The notes: generated by a model from the letters alone, not told the origin. Counted from the first letter of the stretch, positions 42,723 through 51,902 are shown. The stretch is 64,000 bases of DNA from Pseudomonas entomophila (GCF_029193575.1 NZ_JARGCS010000047.1:62001-126000); one strand, 5' to 3'. Translations and numbers: made by a program.

Positions 42723-42737
42723 ATAACGTGCGTCTAT
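42723..42737. promoter_or_regulatory. Candidate OxyR half-operator upstream of oxyR
   Basis: ATAA-N7-CTAT resembles one half of the OxyR motif (ATAG-N7-CTAT, twice). The second half is not recognisable. It lies 46 nt before the oxyR start, consistent with autoregulation, but the evidence is weak. Confidence 0.25.
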
Positions 42738-42783
42738 CGATTGCACCCGCTATGCTGGGCCCGCAACTTCATGGACGCACGTT

Positions 42784-43710
42784 ATGACCCTCACTGAACT
42801 CCGCTACATCGTCACACTCGCCCAGGAGCAGCACTTTGGCCACGCCGCCGAGCGTTGCCACGTCAGCCAGCCGACCCTGTCGGTCGGTGTGAAGAAGCTT
42901 GAGGACGAGCTGGGTGTGCTGATCTTCGAACGCAGCAAGAGCGCCGTGCGCCTGACCCCGGTCGGCGAGAGCATCGTCGCCCAGGCGCAGAAGGTCCTTG
43001 AACAGGCCCAAGGCATCCGCGAACTGGCCCAGGCCGGCAAGAACCAGCTCACCGCCCCGCTGAAGGTCGGCGCCATCTATACCGTCGGCCCGTACCTGTT
43101 CCCGCACCTGATCCCGCAGCTGCACCGCGTGGCGCCGCAGATGCCGTTGTACATCGAAGAGAACTTCACCCACGTGCTGCGCGAGAAGCTGCGCAACGGT
43201 GAGCTGGACGCGGTGATCATCGCCCTGCCGTTCAACGAGGCCGACGTGCTGACCCTGCCCCTCTACGACGAACCGTTCTGCGCGCTGATGCCCAGCGACC
43301 ACCCGTGGACCGCGCGGGACACCATCGACACCGCGATGCTCAACGACAAGAGCCTGCTGCTGCTCGGCGAGGGCCATTGCTTCCGCGACCAGGTGCTGGA
43401 AGCCTGCCCCACCCTGAACAAGGGCGGCGAAGGCGCCAAGCACACCACGGTGGAGTCCAGCTCGCTGGAGACCATCCGCCACATGGTCGCCTCGGGCCTG
43501 GGGGTGTCGATCCTGCCGCTGTCGGCGGTGCACAGCCACCACTACGCACCGGGGGTGATCGAGGTCCGGCCGCTGACCGCGCCCGCGCCGTTCCGCACCG
43601 TGGCCATCGCCTGGCGCGCCAGCTTCCCGCGGCCGAAGGCCATCGAGATCCTCGCCGACTCGATCCGCCTGTGCTCCGTGGCCAAGCCGCCCGTGGAACA
43701 ACCGGCCTGA
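42784..43710 (+). CDS. oxyR: Peroxide-sensing regulator OxyR
   Basis: A 308-residue LysR-family regulator: MTLTELRYIVTLAQEQHFGH, SQPTLSVGVKKLEDELGVLI, and an effector domain with the redox pair C199 (GEGHCFRDQ) and C208 (LEACPTLNK) exactly at the OxyR positions. It activates catalase and peroxiredoxin genes after disulphide formation by hydrogen peroxide. recG follows after 4 nt; an oxyR-recG operon is known in P. putida. Confidence 0.97.
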   Translation: MTLTELRYIVTLAQEQHFGHAAERCHVSQPTLSVGVKKLEDELGVLIFERSKSAVRLTPVGESIVAQAQKVLEQAQGIRELAQAGKNQLTAPLKVGAIYTVGPYLFPHLIPQLHRVAPQMPLYIEENFTHVLREKLRNGELDAVIIALPFNEADVLTLPLYDEPFCALMPSDHPWTARDTIDTAMLNDKSLLLLGEGHCFRDQVLEACPTLNKGGEGAKHTTVESSSLETIRHMVASGLGVSILPLSAVHSHHYAPGVIEVRPLTAPAPFRTVAIAWRASFPRPKAIEILADSIRLCSVAKPPVEQPA

Positions 43711-43714
43711 TCCC

Positions 43715-45793
43715 ATGACCGAGCTGTCGAGGGTGCCGGTCACCGAGCTCAAGGGCGTCGGCGAGGCCATGGCGGAAAAACTCGCCAAGGTGGGCCTGGA
43801 GAACCTGCAGGACCTGCTGTTCCACCTGCCCCTGCGCTACCAGGACCGCACCCGCGTGGTGCCCATCGGCCAGTTGCGCCCCGGCCAGGACGCGGTGATC
43901 GAGGGCGTGGTCAGCGGTGCCGACGTGACCATGGGCAAGCGCCGCAGCCTGGTGGTGCGCCTGGGGGACGGCAGCGGCAGCCTGAGCCTGCGCTTCTACC
44001 ACTTCAGCAACGCGCAGAAGGAAGGCCTCAAGCGCGGCACCCACCTGCGCTGCTACGGTGAAGCCCGCCCCGGCGCCTCGGGCCTGGAGATCTACCACCC
44101 GGAATACCGCGCGCTCAACGGCAACGAGCCACCGCCGCCAGTGGAACAGACCCTCACGCCGATCTACCCGACCACCGAAGGCCTGACCCAGCAACGCCTG
44201 CGCCTGCTGTGCCAGCAGAGCCTGGGCATGCTCGGCCCGCGCAGCCTGCCCGACTGGCTGCCCGACGAGCTGGCCCGCGACTACCACCTGGCGCCGCTCG
44301 ACGACGCCATCCGCTACCTGCACAACCCGCCCGCCGACGCCGACCTCGACGAGCTCGCCGAGGGCCAGCACTGGGCCCAGCATCGCCTGGCCTTCGAGGA
44401 GCTGCTGACCCACCAGCTGTCGCAGCAGCGTCTGCGCGAAAGCCTGCGCACCCTGCGCGCGCCCGTGCTGCCCAAGGCCAGCCGCTTGCCCGCGCAGTAC
44501 CTGGCCAACCTCGGTTTCGCCCCCACTGGCGCGCAACAGCGGGTCGGCAACGAGATCGCCTACGACCTCAGCCAGCCCGAGCCGATGATGCGCCTGGTGC
44601 AGGGCGACGTCGGCGCCGGCAAGACCGTGGTCGCCGCCCTCGCCGCCCTGCAGGCGCTGGAAGCCGGCTACCAGGTGGCGCTGATGGCGCCCACCGAGAT
44701 CCTCGCCGAGCAGCACTACATCACCTTCAAGCGCTGGCTCGAACCGCTCGGCCTGGACGTCGCGTGGCTGGCCGGCAAGCTCAAGGGCAAGGCCCGCGCC
44801 AGCGCCCTGGAGCAGATCGCCGGCGGCGTGCCGATGGTGGTCGGTACCCACGCGCTGTTCCAAGAGGAAGTGAAGTTCCAACGCCTGGCCCTGGCGATCA
44901 TCGACGAACAGCACCGCTTCGGCGTGCAGCAGCGCCTGGCCCTGCGCCAGAAGGGCGTGGCCGGTGAGCTGTGCCCGCACCAGTTGATCATGACCGCCAC
45001 CCCCATCCCGCGCACCCTGGCGATGAGCGCCTACGCCGACCTCGACACCTCGGTGCTCGACGAACTGCCACCTGGCCGCACCCCGGTGAACACCGTGCTG
45101 GTGGCCGACAGCCGGCGCTTCGAGGTGGTCGAACGGGTGCGCGCGGCCTGCGCCGAGGGGCGCCAGGCGTATTGGGTATGCACCTTGATCGAAGAGTCCG
45201 AGGAGCTGACCTGCCAGGCTGCCGAAAGCACCTTCGAGGAGCTCGGCAGCGCGTTGGGCGAGTTGCGCGTGGGGTTGATCCACGGGCGCATGAAACCCGC
45301 CGAGAAGGCCGCGGTGATGGCCGAATTCAAGGCCGGCCAGTTGCAACTGCTGGTGGCCACCACGGTGATCGAGGTCGGTGTGGACGTGCCCAACGCCAGC
45401 CTGATGATCATCGAGAACCCCGAGCGCCTGGGCCTGGCGCAACTGCACCAGTTGCGCGGTCGGGTCGGCCGGGGCAGCGCGGTGAGCCATTGCGTGTTGC
45501 TCTACCACCCGCCGCTGTCGCAGATCGGCCGCGAACGCCTGGGGATCATGCGCGAGACCAACGACGGCTTCGTCATCGCCGAGAAGGACCTCGAGCTGCG
45601 CGGCCCCGGCGAGATGCTCGGTACCCGCCAGACCGGCCTGTTGCAGTTCAAGGTCGCCGACCTGATGCGTGACGCCGACCTGCTGCCGGCGGTGCGCGAT
45701 GCCGCGCAGGCGCTGCTGGCCCGCTGGCCCGAACACGTCAGCCCGCTGCTCGACCGCTGGCTGCGCCACGGCCAGCAATATGGCCAAGTGTGA
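43715..45793 (+). CDS. recG: ATP-dependent DNA helicase RecG
   Basis: A 692-residue branch-migration helicase. The N-terminal wedge domain recognises forked DNA (LKGVGEAMAEKLAKVGLENL); Walker A is GDVGAGKTVVAALAAL, the Walker B box DEQHRFG, and the helicase C domain carries RMKPAEKAAVM and HQLRGRVGRG. It processes stalled forks and Holliday junctions. It is coupled to oxyR, 4 nt between. Confidence 0.97.
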   Translation: MTELSRVPVTELKGVGEAMAEKLAKVGLENLQDLLFHLPLRYQDRTRVVPIGQLRPGQDAVIEGVVSGADVTMGKRRSLVVRLGDGSGSLSLRFYHFSNAQKEGLKRGTHLRCYGEARPGASGLEIYHPEYRALNGNEPPPPVEQTLTPIYPTTEGLTQQRLRLLCQQSLGMLGPRSLPDWLPDELARDYHLAPLDDAIRYLHNPPADADLDELAEGQHWAQHRLAFEELLTHQLSQQRLRESLRTLRAPVLPKASRLPAQYLANLGFAPTGAQQRVGNEIAYDLSQPEPMMRLVQGDVGAGKTVVAALAALQALEAGYQVALMAPTEILAEQHYITFKRWLEPLGLDVAWLAGKLKGKARASALEQIAGGVPMVVGTHALFQEEVKFQRLALAIIDEQHRFGVQQRLALRQKGVAGELCPHQLIMTATPIPRTLAMSAYADLDTSVLDELPPGRTPVNTVLVADSRRFEVVERVRAACAEGRQAYWVCTLIEESEELTCQAAESTFEELGSALGELRVGLIHGRMKPAEKAAVMAEFKAGQLQLLVATTVIEVGVDVPNASLMIIENPERLGLAQLHQLRGRVGRGSAVSHCVLLYHPPLSQIGRERLGIMRETNDGFVIAEKDLELRGPGEMLGTRQTGLLQFKVADLMRDADLLPAVRDAAQALLARWPEHVSPLLDRWLRHGQQYGQV

Positions 45794-45873
45794 CGCCGGT
45801 CCCATAAGGCGCCCAGCTTGGCCCTCAGGCTGGTTATACTTCGCGTTTACAAAGAAAAGATTGGATACAGACC

Positions 45874-47277
45874 ATGACTGAAGTGGCCCTGGACACTGCA
45901 ACCCCGCATGCACCGTCGGTCATCCGGCTGTTGCTCGACAAGCTCGGCGTGGCCTACCACGAGGTGGCGGAGCATCCGCAGCTGCTAGCCGCGTCGCGCG
46001 TTCAGGCGATTCTGCTCGACGATGAAGTCGGGGCGCTCATGGTGCTGTTCCCGCAGAGCCAGCTGCTGGACCTCAAGCTCCTCGAGGAGCTGACCGGGCG
46101 CAAGCTGGTGGCGGTGCCGCTGGCGCGCCTCAAGCACATGCTCGACAAGCACGCGCTCAAGGCCCTGCCTGGCATTCCGGCGCTGACCAGCTCGCCATGC
46201 CTCTACGAGAAAAGCCTGCTCGACGCGAACACCCTGCTGATCGAGTCGGGCGAGAAGGGCGTGCTGCTGGAAATCAAGCGTGATGATTTCAAGCGCATGC
46301 TGACCAAGGCCAGCGCTGGTAATTTCGGCGTGGAGGTCAAAGACATCGAGCGCAACCTCGACCGGCCGCATGACGACACCCAGGAAATTTCCAACGCGGT
46401 GCAAGCGTTCACCGCCCGGCGCATCCAGAAACGCCTGGAAGAAACCATCGAGATCCCGCCACTGGCCGATACCGCGCAGAAGATCATCAAGCTGCGTGTC
46501 GACCCCAACGCCAGCGTCGACGACATCACCGGCGTGGTGGAAACCGACCCGGCGCTGGCCGCGCAGGTGGTCAGCTGGGCCGCCTCGCCCTACTACGCCT
46601 CACCCGGCAAGATCCGCTCGGTGGAAGACGCCATCGTCCGCGTGCTGGGCTTCGACCTGGTGATCAACCTGGCCCTGGGCCTGGCCTTGGGCAAGACCCT
46701 GAGCCTGCCCAAGGACCACCCGCAACAGGCCACGCCGTACTGGCAGCAGTCGATCTACACCGCCGCGGTGATCGAGGGCCTGACCCGCGCCATGCCGCGC
46801 GCCGAGCGCCCAGAGGCGGGCCTGACCTACCTGGCCGGGCTGCTGCACAACTTCGGCTACCTGCTGCTGGCGCACGTGTTCCCACCGCACTTCTCGTTGA
46901 TCTGCCGACACTTGGAGGTCAACCCGCACCTGTATCACAGCTACGTGGAACAGCACCTGCTGGGCATCAGCCGCGAGCAGATCGGTGCCTGGCTGATGAA
47001 GCTGTGGGACATGCCGGAAGAGCTCTCCACCGCCCTGCGCTTCCAGCACGACCCGGCCTACGACGGCGAATACGCCGCCTTCCCCAACCTGGTGTGCCTG
47101 GCCACTCAACTGCTGCGTTCGCGGGGCATTGGTTCGGGGCCGCAGGAGGAGATTCCCGACGCGCTGCTGGAGCGCCTGGGGCTGACCCGCGACAAGGCCG
47201 AGGATGTGGTGAGCAAGGTATTGGAGGCCGAGGCGCTGCTGCGCGAGCTGGCGTCGCAGTTCCACACCCCGCATTGA
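45874..47277 (+). CDS. YbaK-like domain plus HDOD domain protein
   Basis: A 467-residue two-domain protein. The N-terminal part (about 10-155) resembles a YbaK/aminoacyl-tRNA deacylase-like domain (IRLLLDKLGVAYHEVAEHPQ; GALMVLFPQSQLLDLKLLEE); the C-terminal part (about 190-400) is an HDOD domain (IEIPPLADTAQKIIKLRVDP, LAGLLHNFGYLLLAHVFPPH). HDOD proteins act as signalling scaffolds without catalytic HD residues. A -10-like TATACT lies at 45835-45840, before the ATG at 45874. Role unknown. Confidence 0.82.
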   Translation: MTEVALDTATPHAPSVIRLLLDKLGVAYHEVAEHPQLLAASRVQAILLDDEVGALMVLFPQSQLLDLKLLEELTGRKLVAVPLARLKHMLDKHALKALPGIPALTSSPCLYEKSLLDANTLLIESGEKGVLLEIKRDDFKRMLTKASAGNFGVEVKDIERNLDRPHDDTQEISNAVQAFTARRIQKRLEETIEIPPLADTAQKIIKLRVDPNASVDDITGVVETDPALAAQVVSWAASPYYASPGKIRSVEDAIVRVLGFDLVINLALGLALGKTLSLPKDHPQQATPYWQQSIYTAAVIEGLTRAMPRAERPEAGLTYLAGLLHNFGYLLLAHVFPPHFSLICRHLEVNPHLYHSYVEQHLLGISREQIGAWLMKLWDMPEELSTALRFQHDPAYDGEYAAFPNLVCLATQLLRSRGIGSGPQEEIPDALLERLGLTRDKAEDVVSKVLEAEALLRELASQFHTPH

Positions 47278-47285
47278 GCATTGCA

Positions 47286-47332
47286 GGCGCCCTATCCCCC
47301 TGTGGACGCGGGCGTGCCCCGCGATGGGCGCC
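47286..47332. repeat. REP-like palindrome
   Basis: Outer GGCGCCC (47286-47292)/GGGCGCC (47326-47332) encloses GCGGGCGTGCCCCGC. It lies between the convergent HDOD and SCP2-like genes. Confidence 0.65.
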
Positions 47333-47340
47333 GCCCGATC

Positions 47341-47715
47341 TCAGCCCTTCTTCTTCGGTTTCAGGTACTTCATCAGCCCCTGGAACCAGATCACCAGCGC
47401 CGGGTTGCCCTTGATCTGGATGGCCTTGTCCTGAATCCCCTGCATGAATGCCAGCTGCTTGTTGCTGGCCTGCAGGGTGGCGAAGCCAAAGGCGGCGTCC
47501 TTGAAGGCGATGGCGAACGCCGGTTGCGGGTGCAGGCCACCCTTGCTGCTGATGCGCTCGCCACTGACGATGAAATGCCGGGCGACCTTGCCGTCCAGGG
47601 TCTGCATCTGGAACACCAGGTCCTTGTCACGCAATTGCTGCTGGAACGCCGGGTTGCTGCGGCTGGCCTTGGCCATCAGCAGCCCCATGGCCCAGAGAAG
47701 AAAGCGGAACTTCAT
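47341..47715 (-). CDS. Small SCP2-like protein of unknown function
   Basis: A 124-residue protein, MKFRFLLWAMGLLMAKASRS at the N terminus, then DLVFQMQTLDGKVARHFIVS, AFAIAFKDAAFGFATLQASN and KAIQIKGNPALVIWFQGLMK. This beta-alpha pattern resembles a sterol carrier protein 2 domain, so lipid binding is possible but inferred. The start hydrophobic helix could be a membrane anchor. GAGG precedes the ATG at 47715. It lies downstream of hupA on the same strand. Confidence 0.65.
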   Translation of the reverse strand: MKFRFLLWAMGLLMAKASRSNPAFQQQLRDKDLVFQMQTLDGKVARHFIVSGERISSKGGLHPQPAFAIAFKDAAFGFATLQASNKQLAFMQGIQDKAIQIKGNPALVIWFQGLMKYLKPKKKG

Positions 47716-47820
47716 CAACGCGCCTCGATTAAAAAATGACTGAGGCGCGCAGTTTAGCCTTTTCTCGAACTTTTTATGCAAGTTCGCTGCAAACCCCTGT
47801 ATTTCCACCCCAGAAAGCAT

Positions 47821-47843
47821 AACGGGCGCCAGAGGCGCCCGTT
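47821..47843 (-). terminator. Hairpin downstream of hupA
   Basis: A perfect 10-bp stem AACGGGCGCC/GGCGCCCGTT with a 3-nt loop, 31 nt past the hupA stop. On the minus strand the following sequence is only modestly T-rich (ATGCTTTCTGG). Confidence 0.55.
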
Positions 47844-47874
47844 CGAATTGACACTGGGGAGTATCAGGGTTCGA

Positions 47875-48183
47875 TCACTTCTTCTTGGCGGCAGCCTTGG
47901 CAGGCTTGGCCGGGGTATTGACGCTGTCGCGCAGGTTCTTGCCAGGCTTGAACGCCACGGTATTGCTGGCTTTGATTTTCACCGGTTGACCGGTTTGCGG
48001 GTTCTTGCCAGTGCGGGCACCACGATGGCGTTTCTCGAAAGTGCCGAAGCCGACCAGGGTAACCGTGTCCTTGTCCAGGGCACCGGTAATGCTGTCGAGA
48101 ATCGCGTTCAGCACCTGATTGGCCTTTTCCTTGGTCAGATCGGCCTTTTCGGCGATGACGGCGGCGAGTTCTGGTTTACGCAT
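47875..48183 (-). CDS. hupA: HU-family DNA-binding protein
   Basis: A 102-residue nucleoid protein: MRKPELAAVIAEKADLTKEK, the signature GFGTFEKRHRGARTGKNPQTG with the DNA-bending beta arms, and a C-terminal lysine/alanine tail (TPAKPAKAAAKKK). The tail is longer than in E. coli HU (90 residues). It probably forms dimers with another HU subunit. The ribosome-binding AGAGG precedes the ATG at 48183. Confidence 0.94.
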   Translation of the reverse strand: MRKPELAAVIAEKADLTKEKANQVLNAILDSITGALDKDTVTLVGFGTFEKRHRGARTGKNPQTGQPVKIKASNTVAFKPGKNLRDSVNTPAKPAKAAAKKK

Positions 48184-48371
48184 AGTGAAGCCTCTTTGAC
48201 GGGATTTTTTGTTGTTATGCCGTGCTGCCTGCGAAAGCAGCGCTCAAGGCGCCGCAGGCTCTAATCTGCGGCAGACGCGAGTGAGAATGGCACGCCGTCC
48301 GAGGCCGCGCCAGTAGCTGAGTGGCCATTGTCGCGGTAAGAACAGGTCAAAACCGACAGAACGACCTCCAT

Positions 48372-49520
48372 TTACGCCATCAGCGGTGGCAACTGCCGGT
48401 TCAGCGCCAACTTCTCCATTACCGCCGTGCCCGTCAGGGCGTAACCCAGCAGCTGGCCGTCTGCATCGCGGCACAGCACCTTGAGGTCGCTGCCCTCGCC
48501 CTCCACCTGCCATGCGCCCTCAAGCCCGGCGGGCGGGGGCGAGACCACCAGCGGGCAGGCAGGCGTCTTCACGGTGACCGGCATCGGGCCGTAGCTGACC
48601 GCCGTGGGGTTGCCGGCGAGGGTCTGGGCCAGGGCGCGGGCGCAGGTCATCAGCGGCATCACGTAGAGCAGGTTGATGCCGTCGACCTCGGCACAGTCGC
48701 CGAGGGCGAAGATATGGCTGTGGGAGGTGCGCAGCTCACGATCGACCACCACACCGCGGTTGACCCGCAGGCCCGCTGCCGCGGCCAGGTCGGTGCGCGG
48801 GCGCAGGCCGATGGCCGAGACCACCAGGTCGCAGGGGATCACGCTGCCGTCGGACAAATGCGCTTGCAGGGCGTCGCCCGCGTGTTGCAGGCGGTTCAGC
48901 ACCGGGCCCAGGTGGAAACGCACACCCAAGCCCTCGAGCCCGGCCTGCACCGCACCCGCGGCCGCCGGGTGCAGCAGGGTCGGCATGACCTGCTCGCACG
49001 GCGCCACCACCTCGACCTGGTAGCCGCCCAGGCTCAGGTCGTTGGCGAACTCGCAGCCGATCAGGCCGGCGCCCAGCACCAGCACGCGCCGTTTACCGGC
49101 CGCTGCGGCGCGAAAGCGCGCGTAGTCTTCCAGGTCGTTGATCGGGAAGATCAAGCCACCCGCGTCGCCCTCGACCGGCACCTGCACGGTCTGCGCGCCC
49201 CAGGCCAGCACCAGGTCGCGGTACTCGATGGCTTCCTCGCCAACCCACAGGCGCTTGTGGCCCGGGTCGATGCCGCTGATGCGGGTGTGGGTGCGGATCT
49301 CGGCCTTGAGCTGCTCGGCCATGGCGCCCGGCTCGGCCATGCACAGGCCGTCGGCGTCCTTCTGCTTGGCGAAGCCGGTGGAGAGCATCGGCTTGGAGTA
49401 GGAACGACCATCGTCGGCGGTGATCAGCAGCAGCGGCGTTTCAGCGTCGAGCTTGCGGAACTCGCGGGCCAGGTTGTAGCCGGCGAGGCCGGTACCGATG
49501 ATCACCACGGGGGACGTCAT
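48372..49520 (-). CDS. rubB: Rubredoxin-NAD(+) reductase
   Basis: A 382-residue FAD/NAD-dependent pyridine nucleotide-disulphide oxidoreductase-like protein. The FAD fold is VVIIGTGLAGYNLAREFRKL, the NAD fold RVLVLGAGLIGCEFANDL, and the second FAD segment HIFALGDCAEVDG. It passes electrons from NADH to rubredoxin, the product of the adjacent gene. AGAGGA precedes the ATG at 49520. It follows rubA by 36 nt. Acceptors include alkane hydroxylases and stress oxidoreductases. Confidence 0.9.
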   Translation of the reverse strand: MTSPVVIIGTGLAGYNLAREFRKLDAETPLLLITADDGRSYSKPMLSTGFAKQKDADGLCMAEPGAMAEQLKAEIRTHTRISGIDPGHKRLWVGEEAIEYRDLVLAWGAQTVQVPVEGDAGGLIFPINDLEDYARFRAAAAGKRRVLVLGAGLIGCEFANDLSLGGYQVEVVAPCEQVMPTLLHPAAAGAVQAGLEGLGVRFHLGPVLNRLQHAGDALQAHLSDGSVIPCDLVVSAIGLRPRTDLAAAAGLRVNRGVVVDRELRTSHSHIFALGDCAEVDGINLLYVMPLMTCARALAQTLAGNPTAVSYGPMPVTVKTPACPLVVSPPPAGLEGAWQVEGEGSDLKVLCRDADGQLLGYALTGTAVMEKLALNRQLPPLMA

Positions 49521-49556
49521 GTCGTGCTTCCTCTAACTAGGGCTTTACGGGGGCGA

Positions 49557-49724
49557 TCAGCCGATGGCGATCATTTCGAAGTCGCTCTTGCCGACACCGC
49601 AGTCAGGGCACAGCCAGTCTTCCGGCACGTCTTCCCAGCGGGTGCCAGGGGCGATGCCGTCGTCCGGCCAGCCCTCGGCTTCGTCGTAGATCAGGCCACA
49701 GACGATGCATTGCCATTTCTTCAT
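49557..49724 (-). CDS. rubA: Rubredoxin
   Basis: A 55-residue iron protein with the four cysteine ligands in CIVCGLIYDE and CPDCGVGKSDFEMI. It shuttles single electrons to acceptors via a Fe(Cys)4 centre. GAGGAA lies upstream of the ATG at 49724, and the reductase gene is next in the same direction. A two-rubredoxin version exists in some pseudomonads, but only one copy is seen here. Confidence 0.96.
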   Translation of the reverse strand: MKKWQCIVCGLIYDEAEGWPDDGIAPGTRWEDVPEDWLCPDCGVGKSDFEMIAIG

Positions 49725-49889
49725 GGGGGTGGGTTCCTCGTTCAGGCTCGGTTTGCGGGTGACGCTGTTATGGTTTTGCCGGGCCACGCCCGGGTGGCAG
49801 GCTTTGTATCGGCCCTGCCAGCAGTATGCAAGCAATCCGGGCAATCATGCTAAGCTCGCCGCCTCTCTGGTTGTAACAAGCATACCGAC

Positions 49890-50447
49890 GTGCCGTACGA
49901 AACCTCGCAAGCAGCCGCCGTCGCGTGGCTGGCGCATTCGCAGCTGGCTGACGACGTGACCCAACCGACCCTGGACTGGCTCTTCGACCAGGGCTCCCTG
50001 ACCCGCCGCCTGACCCGCCTGTCCCACGACCACTTCCGTGTCACCCCGTTGTTCGAGGGCTGGCAGGCGCTGCGTGACGATGAATGCGCGGCCCTGGGCC
50101 TGGCAACCGGGGAGCAGGGTTGGGTGCGTGAAGTGTACCTGCGCGGCCATGAGCAGCCCTGGGTGTTCGCCCGCAGCGTGGCCAGCCGCAAGGCCCTGGA
50201 GCGCGGCGGCCTGGACTTGGAAACCCTGGGCAACCGCTCGCTCGGCGAGCTGCTGTTCTGCGACCAGGCCTTCATTCGCCACCCCATCGAGGTGTGCACT
50301 TATCCACAGGCGTGGCTACCCGCCGACGTCGCCGGCGCCGGGCTCTGGGGCCGGCGCTCGCGCTTCGAGCGCGACGGCCTGCAACTGCTGGTGGCCGAGG
50401 TGTTCCTGCCGGCGATGTGGCACGCGGCCAAGGAGGAATCGCGCTGA
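49890..50447 (+). CDS. ubiC: Chorismate lyase
   Basis: A 185-residue UbiC that converts chorismate to 4-hydroxybenzoate and pyruvate, the first step of ubiquinone synthesis. Conserved parts are RLTRLSHDHFRV, REVYLRG, LGELLF, and the catalytic glutamate in LLVAEVFLPAMW. The start is GTG at 49890 with a weak ribosome-binding site. It overlaps ubiA by 1 nt (TGATG). Confidence 0.92.
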   Translation: MPYETSQAAAVAWLAHSQLADDVTQPTLDWLFDQGSLTRRLTRLSHDHFRVTPLFEGWQALRDDECAALGLATGEQGWVREVYLRGHEQPWVFARSVASRKALERGGLDLETLGNRSLGELLFCDQAFIRHPIEVCTYPQAWLPADVAGAGLWGRRSRFERDGLQLLVAEVFLPAMWHAAKEESR

Positions 50448-51337
50448 TGTACCTGCAACTGCTCAAGTCGCTCAACCGCCTGCACCCGCGCGCCTGGGAC
50501 TTCATCCAGCTCAGCCGCCTGGACCGCCCGATCGGCATCTACCTGCTGCTGTGGCCGACGCTGACGGCAGTGTGGATCGCCGGCAACGGCTCGCCGACCC
50601 TGGCCAACGTGCTGATCTTCGGCCTCGGCGTGGCGCTGATGCGCGCCGCTGGCTGCGCGATCAATGACTTCGCCGACCGCAAGGTCGATGGCCACGTCAA
50701 GCGCACCGCCGACCGCCCCCTGGCCAGCGGTCGGGTGAAGCCCCGCGAGGCGGTGCTGCTGTTCGTCATCCTCACTGCGGTGAGCTTCCTGCTGGTGCTG
50801 TGCACCAATGCCACCACCGTCTGGCTGTCGTTCGGCGGCGTGGCCCTGGCATTCTGCTACCCATTCATGAAGCGCTACACCTATTACCCGCAGGTGGTGC
50901 TGGGCGCGGCGTATTCCTGGGGCATCCCCATGGCCTTCACGGCGGCGGGTGGCGAGCTGCCGGCGGCGGCGTGGCTGCTGTACATCGCCAACCTGCTGTG
51001 GACGGTGGCGTTCGATACCTACTACGCAATGGTCGACCGCGACGACGACCTGAAGATCGGCGTGAAGTCCACGGCCATCCTGTTCGGCGAGGCCGACCGG
51101 GCGATCATCCTGGCCTTGCAGTTGCTGTCGCTGGGCTGCCTGCTGCTGGCGGGTAGCCGCTTCGAGCTGGGCGGGTGGTTCCACCTGGGGCTGCTGGGCG
51201 CGGTGCTGTGCTTTGCCTGGGAGTTCTGGTCGACGCGCAGGCTGGACCGGGAGTCGTGCTTCAAGGCGTTCCTGCACAACCATTGGGCGGGGTTGTCGAT
51301 CTTCGTCGGGGTGGTGGTGGACTACGCGCTGCGCTGA
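50447..51337 (+). CDS. ubiA: 4-hydroxybenzoate octaprenyltransferase
   Basis: A 296-residue polytopic membrane prenyltransferase that attaches the polyprenyl tail to 4-hydroxybenzoate. The two diphosphate-binding motifs are NDFADRKVD and DTYYAMVDRDDD. About eight or nine helices are apparent. AAGGAGG lies 10 nt before the ATG, which overlaps the ubiC stop, so the two are translationally coupled. A REP-like pair follows. Confidence 0.96.
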   Translation: MYLQLLKSLNRLHPRAWDFIQLSRLDRPIGIYLLLWPTLTAVWIAGNGSPTLANVLIFGLGVALMRAAGCAINDFADRKVDGHVKRTADRPLASGRVKPREAVLLFVILTAVSFLLVLCTNATTVWLSFGGVALAFCYPFMKRYTYYPQVVLGAAYSWGIPMAFTAAGGELPAAAWLLYIANLLWTVAFDTYYAMVDRDDDLKIGVKSTAILFGEADRAIILALQLLSLGCLLLAGSRFELGGWFHLGLLGAVLCFAWEFWSTRRLDRESCFKAFLHNHWAGLSIFVGVVVDYALR

Positions 51338-51339
51338 AT

Positions 51340-51413
51340 GGAGGAGCGGGCTCGCCCCGCGATTGCGGTGGTGGATTCACTGACGCAATCGCGGGCAAGC
51401 TCGCGCCTACAGA
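51340..51413. repeat. Opposed REP-like pair
   Basis: GCGGGCTCGCCCCGCGATTG (from 51346) and an inverted copy CGCAATCGCGGGCAAGCTCG (from 51384) face each other around GGTGGTGGATTCACTGA. The pair lies between the convergent ubiA and secreted repeat protein genes. Confidence 0.75.
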
Positions 51414-51431
51414 GGCCGCGCACGCTTCAGG

Positions 51432-51800
51432 TCAGGGTTTGGCGATGTGCCAGACGTCCTTCACGCCGTCACCGGTCTTGTCCCCGGCTTTCTTGTCCTT
51501 GACGAAGGTGTACAGCGGCTTGCCGTCATAGGCCCACTGCATCGCGCCGTCGTCACGCTTGATCTGCGACCACTTGCCCTCGGCTTTCTCGCCATCCTTG
51601 ACCAGCAGCGGCGGCCAGTTGGTGGCGCAGTCGCCGTTGCACACGGACTTGCCGCCGGCATCCTTGCCGAAGGTGTACAGCGTCATGCCGTTGTGATCGA
51701 CCCACATGCCGTCCTTTTCCTCAGCATGGTGGGCCATCGCCAACCCCGGCAGTGCCAGCGTAGCGAAAAGGGCCATCCAGCTCAGCGTATGTCGTGTCAT
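51432..51800 (-). CDS. Secreted COG4315-type repeat protein
   Basis: A 122-residue exported protein with a signal peptide ending LALPGLAMA and two copies of the PF03640-type repeat: GMTLYTFGKDAGGKSVCNGD and GKPLYTFVKDKKAGDKTGDG. Cysteines appear at CNGDCATNWPPLL in the first. Family members are found in periplasm or as lipoproteins, with no known enzymatic role. The ATG at 51800 is chosen because it gives a standard signal sequence. It diverges from phoB. Confidence 0.8.
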   Translation of the reverse strand: MTRHTLSWMALFATLALPGLAMAHHAEEKDGMWVDHNGMTLYTFGKDAGGKSVCNGDCATNWPPLLVKDGEKAEGKWSQIKRDDGAMQWAYDGKPLYTFVKDKKAGDKTGDGVKDVWHIAKP

Positions 51801-51902
51801 TGGAATCACCATCGTATCGGGGGTGGAATGCGTTCGAGTACCGCCGCGGCGGCCTCCTGAAGCCTAGCCCAGTCACGCAATGTCGCCAGAACGGCCAACG
51901 CC

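Noticed and set aside
43340..45913. An 857-codon minus-strand open frame opposite recG
   Set aside because: No domain, shadow composition, and recG is fully conserved on the plus strand.
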